Assembly: GCF_004210375.1 (NCBI RefSeq) | Contig: NW_027467782.1 | Location: 31,785,276-31,849,275 of the forward strand | DNA length: 64,000 bases | Reading direction: 5' to 3' | From: Tachypleus tridentatus | Lineage: Eukaryota > Arthropoda > Merostomata > Xiphosura > Limulidae | Part shown: positions 12,261-21,826 of the stretch, in pieces | How the letters are laid out: every line of letters starts with the position of its first letter | Position numbering within the stretch: the first letter of the stretch is position 1 | Notes under the pieces: generated by a model | What the model saw: the letters and a program-made list of their open reading frames with translations, nothing else | Database searches by the model: none | What the model was told of the DNA's origin: nothing | Position numbers and translations under genes: made by a program

Positions 12261-12739
12261 ATATGAAAAGTCACACAAAATTCATAAATATATTGTACAT
12301 AAGATGAAATGTGAAAGAAAAGATTTTGTAATGCAGAAAGAAAAATTTCTTCAACCAATGACTGTTTTAACGATCTAACAATTATTGTCCATAATTCGCA
12401 AATAATGAGTGAGATGTATCTCTAGTCCCATGGTTTTCTCAGTTTTTATTGTATTGAAATTACTTATCTCTAGCATTACTGCCACATATTTCTTAATGTG
12501 GATCAATAACTTCATTAATATACACCTTCTAAGTTCTGAGATGGCAGTGAGTATATGAAAATTTCAAATTGTGGTGTTTTTGAAGTGATGCTACAAAGAA
12601 TGAGACAAAACCACGACCTTGCCTGTAAAAGTTCTTGTGCAATTATTCTTTGTAGGCAGGCAACCAAGCAAGTGGCTAGATTTGGGAGAGCAACATAAGA
12701 CATTTGGAAATATTTTCCACATTTATACTCTTATAAACT

Positions 12740-13308
12740 GTATGACAGTGGAAAACAAGGTGTTCTGCTGCATACCATATATTCCTGACATTTGGCTAAA
12801 ACTAGTGAGAAAATATGGCATTCCAGTTAATACCAAATTTATTCAAAAACCAGGCAGAACACTGAGGTCTATACTGTGTAAAAACTGCACTGACAAACAA
12901 GTAGAAAAATGGAAATCAGATTCAAAGAACATAAAAGTCTCCTTTACACGTTTTGAACACTGCAAGTCAAATAAACACAACATAACCATAGAAAACACCC
13001 AAATACTAAATAAAGAAACAAACACAAACAAACGCAAAATTAAAGAAGCCTTATTTATTCAACAAATTAAGCCCAAATTAAACAAATACAAAGGAACACC
13101 TTTATACCTATATCAAGAATAATATAATAAATAATAAAATAAATATTATAAAATTATATATTGAAACACCTAGCACGCCCTCTACATTCCGACACTCAGT
13201 TACATAACCCCCTTCAAACATATGGTCAGCTTCCGGTCAGTTACCTCTTTCTTTGTGAACCTGACGATGACCGAAGAAGGTAGAAACGTTGTTCGCTCCT
13301 CTATTTAA
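12740..13308 (+). pseudogene. Penelope-like element, 3' part (RT C-terminus, GIY-YIG remnant, 3'UTR)
   Basis: The open frame to 13122 contains CIPYIPDIWLKLVRKYGIPV and FIQKPGRTLRSIL, the linker typical of Penelope-like reverse transcriptases just before their GIY-YIG endonuclease. Next, in a shifted frame, come QTSRKMEIRFKEHK and then, back in frame, FEHCKSNKHNITIENTQILN and IKPKLNKYKGTPLYLY, the last part of a GIY-YIG domain. The N-terminal GIY half is deleted between about 12890 and 12895. The 3'UTR from 13123 matches the segment at 28600-28740, and a hammerhead-like core lies at its end. The copy is 5'-truncated and frameshifted, and it ends where a SINE begins. A related copy at 28590 supports the assignment. 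Confidence 0.78.
13255..13296 (+). ncRNA. Candidate hammerhead ribozyme (minimal, PLE type)
   Basis: Conserved core boxes are in order: CTGACGA at 13261-13267, a stem II hairpin at 13268-13282 (ACC/GGT pairs plus an outer T-A pair with one bulged base), GAAA at 13283-13286, then CGTT. GTGAAC (13255-13260) and GTTCGC (13291-13296) can form a six-pair stem I with one G-U. Stem III is reduced to the palindrome ACGT, as known for PLE hammerheads thought to act as dimers. Predicted cleavage is after 13290. One extra U sits between A9 and stem II. PLEs are known to carry hammerheads near their ends; activity of this copy is unproven. Confidence 0.55.
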
Positions 13309-13311
13309 AAA

Positions 13312-13588
13312 GGCCCGGCATGGCCAAGCGCGTTAAGGCGTGCGACTCATAATCCGAGGGTCGCGGGTTCACGCTCACGTCGCGCCAAACATGCTCGCCC
13401 TCCCAGCCGTGGGGACGTAAAAATTGTGTGGTCAATCCCACTATTCGTTGGTAAAAGAATACCCCAAGAGTTGGCGGTGGGTGGTGATGACTAGCTGCCT
13501 TCCCTCTAGTCTTACACTGCTAAATTAGGGACGGCTAGCACAGATAGCCCTCGAGTAGCTTTGTGCGAAATTCCAAAAAACAAACAAA
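13312..13588 (+). mobile_element. SINE family 1 (subtype A), full length
   Basis: One of the best copies. Head GGCCCGGCATGGCCAAGCG at 13312; anticodon-like loop in CGACTCATAATCCGAGGGTC; B-box-like GGTTCACGC; linker AAACATGCTCGCCCTCCCAG; body TAGTCTTACACTGCTAAATT; 3' hairpin AGCACAGATAGCCCTCGAGT, then AGCTTTGTGCGAAATTCC and an A-rich CAAACAAAC tail. CTCTATTTAAAA before it and CTCTACGTAAAA after it look like an imperfect TSD. It inserted next to the hammerhead-bearing end of a PLE. Confidence 0.93.
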
Positions 13589-13599
13589 CCTCTACGTAA

Positions 13600-14045
13600 A
13601 ATATTTTCTCAACCCGAACAAGCCGTTTTTACATGTATATTTTTCTCTACAAGTGGGTTTTCTCGACATCACTGAAAAATGAAACGTTACCTAGTTGTAT
13701 ACAATCTTTTCCGAACATGTTGATAATAATGATATTGTTTCAATTTACATGTAATATTATTCATAACTCTGTAAAAAAAAAACTGTTTAATTGATATATG
13801 CAATAAGGTGAAATCATAATTTGAAACTGTTTTAAGCTCATGAATACAAAAAACAACAACAAAAGAAGTAGTAAAACCATCAGTAAAAAGTGGTTGACAT
13901 TTTTATCTTGTTCTCCAACTAGAAAAATAAAACAACTCGATATGATTATACATGTCCCTGTGTCAGTATTGGTAATACATACTTTCAACTGTTTCTAGGA
14001 ATACCAGTTCATATGATAATACACGTACAAACTGTATTGTTTTTT
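13600..14045. other. No recognisable feature
   Basis: AT-rich sequence with no supported gene. Confidence 0.5.
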
Positions 14046-14053
14046 AGCATGGC

Positions 14054-14425
14054 TTGTTTGTTTGTTTTTGGAATTTCGCACAAAGCTACTCGAGGGCTAT
14101 CTGTGCTAGCCATCCCTAATATAGCAGTGTAAGATTAGACGGAAGGCAGCTAGTCATCACTACCCACCACCAACTCTTGAACTACTCTTTTACCAACGAA
14201 TAGTGGGATTGACTGTAACATTATAACGCTCCCACGGTTAGGAGGGTGAGCATGTTTGGCGCGACGCGGGCACGAACCCGCGACCCTCGGATTACGAGTC
14301 GCACGCCTTACGCGCTTGGCCACGCCGGGCCTGAAAGGGAAGGCATGTTTGTTGTACTTGGGATTCGAACCCACGACCCTCGGATTACGACTCCATTACT
14401 GTAACCACCTGGCCATGCCGGGCTC
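14054..14425 (-). mobile_element. Double-headed SINE (family 1) with 8-bp TSD
   Basis: On the minus strand a subtype-B tRNA-like head (14332-14424: GCCCGGCATGGCCAGGTGG, B-box GGTTCGAATCCC) is followed directly by a complete subtype-A SINE (14054-14331). AGCATGGC flanks the whole unit at 14046-14053 and 14426-14433. A single pair of direct repeats around both parts suggests that the dimer inserted as one molecule. Confidence 0.85.
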
Positions 14426-14533
14426 AGCATGGCCTATCCTCCGACTATTTGCAGAAAAACAAGTCGATATGAAAATAGATGTTAACGGTGCCAGTTTTAG
14501 TCTGTTATGCTCTCCGATTGTTTATAAAAAATA

Positions 14534-15220
14534 AGTCTTAAACATGTGCCTAATTAGTTTTGAAATTCCCTGTTGTTTTATTATTTATCATTGACAATAC
14601 TAGTGACTTCAAGTTGTTGTCATTTATTGTTTACATCGTTTTAACACGCAGCCGTCATTAGTTTGACAGAAAGTTTGGGTAGTTCTAATAAGTATAATAC
14701 TCTGAAAACGTGTTTGTTTTCATAATGAGCTCAGTACCGTCAAATACTTTTCTCACGTCAAGTATTTTCTGCTTATTATTTGTGCCCTCGAAATTTGTGC
14801 TCTTTGTAATTTCGAAAACTGGGGTCAAGATATAGTATTTTGTAATTTGAAACCAAGTAATAACTTAGTTTACTCACTTTTAGCTTATTTATCAAGCAGA
14901 ATAAAATAACCATCATTTTAAGTGTAAAAGTAAACACAACTTTACTGTTGTAAAATTGAGGCCATTGCTGTAACAATAATGGCTTATAGGTTTAAAACTG
15001 ATCACATTTTACATGTAATTCGTTGTCTTAACATATTTGAAGGAAAGTAGTTTTAACAAATCTATTGTCCTTAAACATCAAAATTTATTTAACATTTTCA
15101 AATGTTAGAAATTTCAAACTACTTTTAAAATTATGGAATTTAAACAACTTATTTATTCCCAATAATTTATATGTACCAAATTAATAAGAACAAATAATTC
15201 TATTTGCTTTTAGAACTTAC
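14534..15220. other. Probable intron of the Sidestep-like gene
   Basis: Downstream (minus strand) of the 15221-15331 exon. I found no further Ig exon here; the next one should resume after ...TCISGT with the WW-type half of the second Ig domain. Confidence 0.45.
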
Positions 15221-15331
15221 CAGTACCAGAGATACAAGTGAGAAACAGTCTGGAACCTTCGTTATACGGCCCAATTTTCCCGTATACAGGTGTATTGGTA
15301 TTACCGAGAATAGTAACATCCTTTGACGCAA
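15221..15331 (-). CDS. Sidestep-like Ig receptor, exon encoding start of Ig domain 2 (partial gene)
   Basis: The 111-bp exon lies between an acceptor (ATTATGCAG before 15331) and a donor (GTAAGT after 15221). It reads ASKDVTILGNTNTPVYGKIG, then PYNEGSRLFLTCISGT. The motif GPYNEGS..LTC is characteristic of the second Ig domain of arthropod Sidestep and its relatives, where a split follows 'LTC.SG'. It enters and leaves in phase 1, and the single G left by the upstream exon plus TT gives a valine, so it joins that exon in frame. This is a cell-surface adhesion/guidance receptor type. The remaining exons are outside the window or not recognisable. Confidence 0.75.
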
Positions 15332-15425
15332 CTGCATAATAAGATGTTTCTCATACAGATTAAACTTTCACTGAAATCCATCAAACGTTAATAAAAGTTT
15401 TAATTTCTAATGATATTTTAAACGT

Positions 15426-15682
15426 TTGTTTGATTTCGAATTTCGCGCAAAGCTACTCGAGGGCTATCTGTGCAAGCTGTTCCTAATTTAGAAGTGTAAG
15501 ACTAAAGGGAAGGCAGCAAACTCTTAAACTACTCTTTTACCAACGAATAGTGGGATTGATCGTCACATTATAACGCCCTCGCGGCTGAAAGGGCGAGCAT
15601 GTTCGGTGCGACCAGAATTCGAACCCGTGACAATCGGTTTACGAGTCGAACGCCTTAACGCGCTTGGCCATGCCGGGCCAAA
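15426..15682 (-). mobile_element. SINE family 1 in an intron, perfect 17-bp TSD
   Basis: Flanked by AATGATATTTTAAACGT at 15409-15425 and 15683-15699. The minus strand reads from a GGCCCGGCATGGCCAAGCG head to the hairpin and a GAAATTCG end. About 20 bases around the 'GGTGATGACTAGC' body are deleted. The perfect TSD suggests a fairly recent insertion between the two receptor exons. Confidence 0.93.
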
Positions 15683-16573
15683 AATGATATTTTAAACGTG
15701 AAAATAGTCAAAGTTATAAGGTTAAGAAAAGGTAGTACGAGAAATATGAGCTATCGTTTAATTGTGGCAAAATATTTCTGATAAAAACAACAGCATATAG
15801 TCATATCAGTTATAACTTTACACCTTCACGAACTGATTGCGTCTTGATAATAAATTATATCAAGGTTTGGATTGGGGACGGAAAAGGTTTAATGACAATA
15901 AGATTTGTTTGTAAAGACTTAACAAGAATTTCATGGAAATTCTGACACTTCTAAAGTAGAGAAAATAATTAGTTTATTTCATCTTCCTTAACACAGCAAC
16001 AAAAACGCCTTCAAACGTATAACTGGCCCCTTGGGTGGATGGGAGAATTGTAATGAAACTAGGTAACGTGATAAAACTAAAACCGTTTATTTTGTATTTT
16101 TGCCGAAGGTCTAACGAACACCGGTTCTAAAGAAGGCCAAAACAAATTTGCTGAAACAGTAGTGATTAATAGAGTATATATATATATACGAACCTAATTT
16201 TAATTTATTGGTTCTTTTCTTTTAGAGCTATGACACTCACATATTTAAAGCAAGATATTGATGTACTTATAAAAGAATGTTGGATTCATTGCTTAAGTTG
16301 TAAGTCTGATAAGCAGTTCTAAATAGAAAACTTTTTCCTAGTCTTCAAATACGAGCTACGAATACACAAGAGTGAATGCGGTATAAAGGAAAAGTTATGT
16401 CTTTCTTTACTTAACATATTTTCTACAAAATTCTACATATTTAGTAAACCTAGCAATTCTACAAAATCTATATTTTCATGTTACGTAACATTTCCTCCAC
16501 AGAGCTCTTTGTTTTATTCGATTTCAAATGAAGTGTTCGTATAATTCCCTGCAGTATTAAACTATACACTTAC

Positions 16574-16906
16574 CAATAACATCCAGCGTCATAAAGTCGT
16601 TCAGGGTTCGTCCGTACCGAAAATCAACCCTGCAACTATAATCTCCTTCATCATCTTTCTCTACACGGTTGATGATTAATACAGACTGTTGTTCGCTCAC
16701 GTTGAAGTAGGCCCTTTGTCCAAGTAACTCACCAGTGAAATATTTGGCGTTCTTCAAGGGCCCTCTTCTGGAATCCATACTTATAATAGGAGCATTGATT
16801 CCTCTCTTGTACCATAGCACCAGAGATACGGAGTCGTCTTCTGAAGGAAGACTGATATTACAAGATATATGAGCAGATTCACCCAAGACGGCTTGGTACA
16901 TAGGAG
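16574..16906 (-). CDS. Sidestep-like Ig receptor, exon for the first (V-type) Ig domain (partial gene)
   Basis: A 333-bp exon with an acceptor (TTTTTGCAG before 16906) and a strong donor (GTAAGT after 16574). It enters and leaves in phase 1, the symmetric phase typical of Ig-domain exons. The translation holds the full V-set signature: ESAHISC (first Cys), SLVLWYKRG (core Trp), LGQRAYFNVSE, and DDEGDYSCRVDF (second Cys in the D.G.Y.C motif), ending TLDVIG. The 'LVLWYK...API.S.D.R' and 'YSCRVDFRY' wording fits Drosophila Sidestep and its paralogues better than nephrin-type proteins. No stops or frameshifts are present. Such proteins are single-pass neuronal surface ligands; the signal peptide and membrane segment are not in view. 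Confidence 0.82.
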
Positions 16907-17399
16907 CTGCAAAAACTGATGAAATTTAACAGTATTAACTTCGGGCGTTAATATGTGTACGAGGACATTAGGCGTGCTCGCAGCAGCAGTCAGCTAGACA
17001 GTTCTTAAGTAAGCTGCATCATATGAGGAAGGAAAAAAGTTGCTCATTGCGAACCGTCGATAAAATTTTTAATTTTCGTCCAGATAGAAAACTCAGTATT
17101 GTTAACAAGTTTGTATTTTTTTCTAATTATTTGTACCAAACGTTATTATAAGTTGTGTTGTTCTTTGTACATTAAAATATATTTGTGTTAAGAAAGAAAA
17201 CTGTGAACCTTGTTGACAAATAATATTAATTTGATACATATCGACATTCAATTTACTTCCAAATGTGAATTTAGATTCCAGGCTACTTGATATCGTAATA
17301 TCTGGCATAATAAATAGGAAACTCGACTGGGATAAATTTGTATTATTTTGTCGAATATTGTAATTAAGTTCTTTAATAAAATTCTATCTTTATTATCTT
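16907..17399. other. Probable upstream intron of the Sidestep-like gene
   Basis: No further exon, repeat or regulatory motif recognised on either strand. Confidence 0.4.
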
Positions 17400-18160
17400 A
17401 CACACAAACATAACATTCCACTTCTATAAAATTCTAGAGAGTGACAATCATTATTATATTATTAACAAGCGTAATGCCACCCCCTAGTACAGCGATATGT
17501 CTTCGGATTTACAACGCAAAATCACGGATTCGATTCCCCGCGGTGGGCTCAGCAGATAGCCCGCGTGGCTTTGCTATAAGAAAACACACACAAGCGTAAT
17601 ATTTTCGACCTGTACATTTTTATGGTGTAGTGAAACAATAATTATTATTTTATCGACAGACGTTTCATAATTCTTCAGAAAACTGGGTGATGTAATAATC
17701 TGTATTATATTATTTTATTCTTTTACAACATGCAACTGGATGCCAAACGTTATTCTCTTTGATAAGTGCATTATTGTTCTATATAATTTTATGATGTTAA
17801 CAACCTTTGTCATATTTTCCTTTTGTACAGTTGTAAGGTATGACGTTGTTTATTATCTTATCGTCAAAATTAACATTGTTCTTTGGAATAATTGTACGGT
17901 ATAACAATCATTATTATGTTATTAGAAAGTGTAACATTGTCGTATAATTGTATGGTGGTATAATCCTTATTATCTTATTGAGAAGTGAAACATTAACCTT
18001 ATATATATATATATATATAATTGCATGGTGCAATAATATTAACTTATCATGTAAAACAATCTGTTATATTCTTGACAACTGAAACATTGTCCTTCTATAA
18101 AATCGCATTGTGTAATGATCTTTATTATTTCATCGAAAAGTGCAATTACGTCCTCATGTT
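17400..18160. repeat. Decayed tandem repeat, about 60-bp unit
   Basis: Imperfect units share 'GTGTAACATTGTCCTTCTAT', then AATTGTATGGTGTAATAATC and ATTATTATCTTATCGA. The best-preserved units start near 17872, 17931, 17989 and 18083. A family 2 SINE sits inside the array. Confidence 0.7.
17476..17589 (+). mobile_element. SINE family 2, near full length, 11-bp TSD
   Basis: It reads from a tRNA-like head (GTACAGCGATATGTCTTCGG, ATTTACAACG, B-box GGATTCGATTCCCC) through GGGCTCAGCAGATAGCCCG and GTGGCTTTGCTATAAG to a CA-rich tail. ACAAGCGTAAT repeats perfectly at 17465-17475 and 17590-17600. Confidence 0.9.
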
Positions 18161-18379
18161 CAAAAGAAGGTGTAACAAATTTTAGTTTATTATCGAGAAT
18201 TATAACTATGGCTTTTATTTATTGTATTTTCGAGGTTGAATATTATTTACTGATCTTTTGATCTAATGAAAAGCTGCTAGAATTTCATTGTCCTTTGAGT
18301 GCCGTCACATCATCTTGGGGATATATAAATGTATTTACCTCAACAAAGGCTGTCAAAGGGTCCATAATGATCACGTTCA

Positions 18380-20200
18380 CGGCAGCTGAACAGCTGAACC
18401 ACTGGAGGGAAGGAAAGTAAAAACAATAGTGGAGGAAATGGATTATAAATTTAAAGAGGTCATCGTTGTGAGCGATTCCTTGTCAAAGCATATGGCGTAA
18501 ATAGTGAGAAAAAAAAAAAGAGTTAGATTTTGGTACCTTGAGACATAGGAAAAAGACACAACTGACAGAGCAAGGGATGTAATGAAAGGGACTGGTCACA
18601 ATGCTGTGTTGTTATGAACATAGGGGCTAATGATATAGGGAATGATAAGTCTGAGGAGTTAATTAATAACGAAAAGAGGTTGATAAAACATTTAAAGATA
18701 AAGGCATTAAATGATAGTATTAGGGATACTTCTAAGAGTTAATTGTGCAAATGAAATTTTGAGTAGATCACCAGGGCTTAATGCCAGGTTGAAATTAATA
18801 TGCAAGGATGAGCAGGTTCGCTGGTTGAGCTTGTGGGATCAGTACAGTGAGAGAAGAGTACTTTATGGAATGGATGTTTATACTTAAGTTGGAAAGGATC
18901 TAGCATATATGCAAGGGCTAGTAACTCAGAAGTAAAGGAAGTTTTAAAAGAGGACTAGATACTGGTTAGGGCAAAGATAAATTAAATGAAACAAAATTGA
19001 AATTTACAGAAAAGTTTAGCACAGGAAATCAGTATAAAGACAGTTATAATAATAGGCTTAACTGTTACTAGTATAATGCTAGAGCTATAAGAAATAAAAA
19101 AATGATTTAGGGAACTGGTATGAATATACATTTTGATATCATGGGAATAATTGAAATACGGTTAAATGTAGATGATTTTGATCATAAAATGTTTTGAAAT
19201 ACATGGTTATATGTTATTTAATAAAGATAGAATAGTAAAAAAGGGGTGGAGTGGCTCCATGTATAAAGTATGATTTACCTCCTGATAAAGTTGAAAATAT
19301 CGATGATAATAGCAAGGAGACCGAATTCAATTTGGTTTTGTTACTGAATTAAAGGAAAACGTTCTTAGTATGAATTTGTTACAAACCATTAAATGAAACT
19401 AACGAATTTAGTGAGCAACTTTACAGTGAGATTAAAATTTAATCTACTATTGAAACCATAACTATGGGTCACTTTAATTTCAGGCATATTTATTGGGAAA
19501 TGCTAGAGTCAAACCATGATTCTAGCATTTTATGGAAACTGTACAAGAACCTACAAGAAATAATGCTCTTTTAAATTTATTGTTAGCTTGTGAAAGAGAG
19601 CTTTCACCTCTCTTCACTGAGAGGGTGAAAATTTGGGAATACATAGGTGCTGCATATGGAAATCAGGAATAGTGATATTTTTATTCCAAATTTCAAAAAA
19701 GCAAAATTTAAAGGAATGCATCAAGAACTGTCTATTGAAAACTGAGTTATTTGTAGACACTGAGGAAATATGGAAAATGTTTAAAGAAAAAGTTTTCAAA
19801 ATTCAAAATCAATATATTCGTACATTAAGAGACAGTAAGGTGCATTAAAAACCAAACTGGCTCACGAAGGTGAGGCATCTTTAGGTATTTGGATGCTTCA
19901 TAAGTAACTGTAATAGTCAACAGAAAATTGTGAAGTATAAAAAAACATATTCAAGGCAATGATGTTTATAGAATAACGACAGCTCAAGGAAACATGTCGA
20001 GAAACTTGTTGCCATCTGCTTGATTTATTGCTTCTTTTTGAAGAACTGACGCTATAAAGGACAAGAGGAGTTATTTAAAACAGAGATTCAGAGAAAGTCA
20101 CTGAAAAACATCCGCTTTTTGTTTATATTGGTACAGATAGACACTGTCAAGATTAAAGTGGGCTATTTAAGCTTTAAACTAAAGATGGCAGACTATCCAC
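18380..20200 (+). mobile_element. CR1-clade LINE 1, 5' part (ORF1 esterase and ORF2 endonuclease)
   Basis: First section of a roughly 3.3-kb CR1-like non-LTR retrotransposon that continues at 21060, 24302 and 24800 after insertions. It is on the plus strand and dead: stops and frameshifts occur throughout. ORF1 and ORF2 traces are described separately. The endonuclease region shows ARAIRNK, FDIMGII and TMGHFNF (the GDFN box with D changed to H), then LLNLLLACERE, as expected of CR1 ORF2. The 3' end of this section (19850-20200) reads as the linker between endonuclease and RT. Confidence 0.85.
18430..18960 (+). pseudogene. CR1 ORF1 with SGNH esterase domain, decayed
   Basis: Three catalytic blocks of the SGNH/GDSL hydrolase fold found in CR1 ORF1 proteins can be read in order. 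IVVSDSL at 18463 corresponds to block I (VVGDSIV, with G changed to S). VVMNIGANDIGNDKSEELIN at 18610 corresponds to block III (GxND). A third segment around 18800-18900 (DQYSERRVLYGMDVYT, then KGSSIYARASNSEVK after a stop) corresponds to the D..H block with the His lost. The domain's role in retrotransposition is not settled. Stops and a poly-A indel at 18505 break the frame. Confidence 0.7.
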
Positions 20201-20204
20201 TGTA

Positions 20205-20940
20205 TGTTTGAGTAGAAGTGAATTGACGCAATCGAGGTTAAGCAAACTTGGACGTTGAAACCAATAAAATCCTTGCATAGCGGGACGACGTGACAGTATG
20301 TGCTATGATGATCGACTAACCTATGTAACTCACAAGTTCTGGAGTTCATAAACAAGAAGAAACCCTATCCGCTTGACGTCGCGTTAGTATAAGTTATTAT
20401 TACGAACTGAGCTGAAGAAATCACAAAGAGGAAGTCAGCTGACACCATGGTAATATGAATAGGCCGACAATCCTCCCCCCACTCAGCTGATATAAAAGGT
20501 CCTAGTACAGACACCAAAATATTCAAAATCTAGCACGCAATCCGACATGACTGAGATCATCATCTAGAGAGCTCAGATCTCGTCTTCTTCAAAAGAAGAA
20601 GGAAAAGAAGTCAAGAAGGAATCGAGGAACAACTATAGAAAAATGTCTCTTACAAAAAGTAAAAAACCAGGCCATTTCACGCCCAAGCTCTTTCTAAGTA
20701 ATTCTAATGCTATTATTCCGTATCATCAGCCACCATGATAATAAAAGTAAAAGAATTATCTGTGATAAATATAATAAAAAAAACTGTATGTGTATGGGTA
20801 AATACTAAGTGTTTGAAGGCTTAGATAAAAGTATTATTGGAAGTCTTAGTCTCGTATCTCTTTGTTTTAACTATAAACCCTCAAGTTAGTGCCTGTGTGC
20901 TCTATTCGTCCACTACATCCTCACTTCAAATAAAATTTCA
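20205..20940 (+). mobile_element. Candidate solo LTR inside CR1 LINE 1
   Basis: A block of about 0.8 kb is foreign to the LINE, lying between its linker and RT. It starts TGTTTGAG and ends ATTTCA (TG...CA), with TGTA on both sides (20201-20204, 20941-20944). It has a TATAAAAGG box near 20490, a downstream start-like region, and AATAAA signals near its end. No internal gag/pol is present. The four-base repeat could be chance, and the right edge of the foreign block may lie as far as 21058. I cannot name the superfamily. Confidence 0.35.
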
Positions 20941-21059
20941 TGTAACACGAGGTAGTAGTAGTCGAACTCCAATGGCTACAACGAAAGAATCCATTCAGTC
21001 TGCCTGCATGTCAGTCCGTGACCATGTTACAAATGGTATAAGAGATAAAATTAAATAAA

Positions 21060-21826
21060 TACATCAAAAATTTAAGAAATATGAATTAATTGGAATGATA
21101 GATTCCAAGATAATTGGAACAATTATAAGTTGAACAAGATAATTGCATAAATTTTGAGCTTACTAAAATAAAATTGAGAAGTTTAATGAATAATAAAACG
21201 CATGGGCCAAATAATATTTCCTTGAGGGTTTTGAAGGAGGTGAAGGAGTGGATAGGTGAGCCACTTGCCATAATTTTTGTAAGTTCTTGAATAATTGACA
21301 AATATCAACAGATTGAAAATTACCTAATGCCACTCCTATCTTTAAGGGAGATAATAGATGTTTTCCCAGTAATTATAGGCCTATTAGCCTTATATCAGTT
21401 GTGGGAAAAGTTTTAGAAAGTCTGATAAAAATACTTTATAAAGTAATTTAATAAAGTTTAAACTTTTATTGGATAGTCAACATGTTTTCACAAAGGGAAA
21501 ATCTTGTTTTACAAATCTTTTGACATTTTTTGACAAATCTTTTGCTTTGAAAATGCTACTGCGTATGTTGATACATATAAAGGCGTAGATTTGGTGTATA
21601 TGGATTATGATAAATCATTTGACAACGTGCCACATAAAAGGCTGTAAAGAAACTTATCTCTATCGCTGTGAGACATAAGTTAACTAACTGGAAATTTAGC
21701 TTGATGGAAGAAAACAGAGTTGTTATAAATGGTGTTCAGTCAAACAAGATTAACGTGATAAGTGGTGTGCCTCGAGGCTCATCCTGAGGAATTTTTCTCT
21801 TTTTGATTAACGCTAATGATATAGAC
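21060..21826 (+). pseudogene. CR1 LINE 1 reverse transcriptase, N-terminal part
   Basis: Decayed RT text in the expected order: KLRSLMNNKTHGPNNISLRV (KAPGPDG box), LKE..EPLAIIF, a YRPI-like segment near 21375, SQHVFTKGKSCFTNLL (QHGFRKGRSC box), VYMDYDKSFDNVPHKRL (D.SKAFD.VPH, first catalytic Asp) and VISGVPRGS. The hAT transposon interrupts it exactly at the NDID segment (21819-21826). Several indels and stops are present. Confidence 0.85.

Noticed and set aside
14240-14424. tRNA genes (CGT anticodon-like loop, B-box) here and at other 'GCCCGGCATGG' sites
   Set aside because: All are heads of SINE copies with the same downstream body; the arms pair imperfectly and none stands alone as a tRNA.
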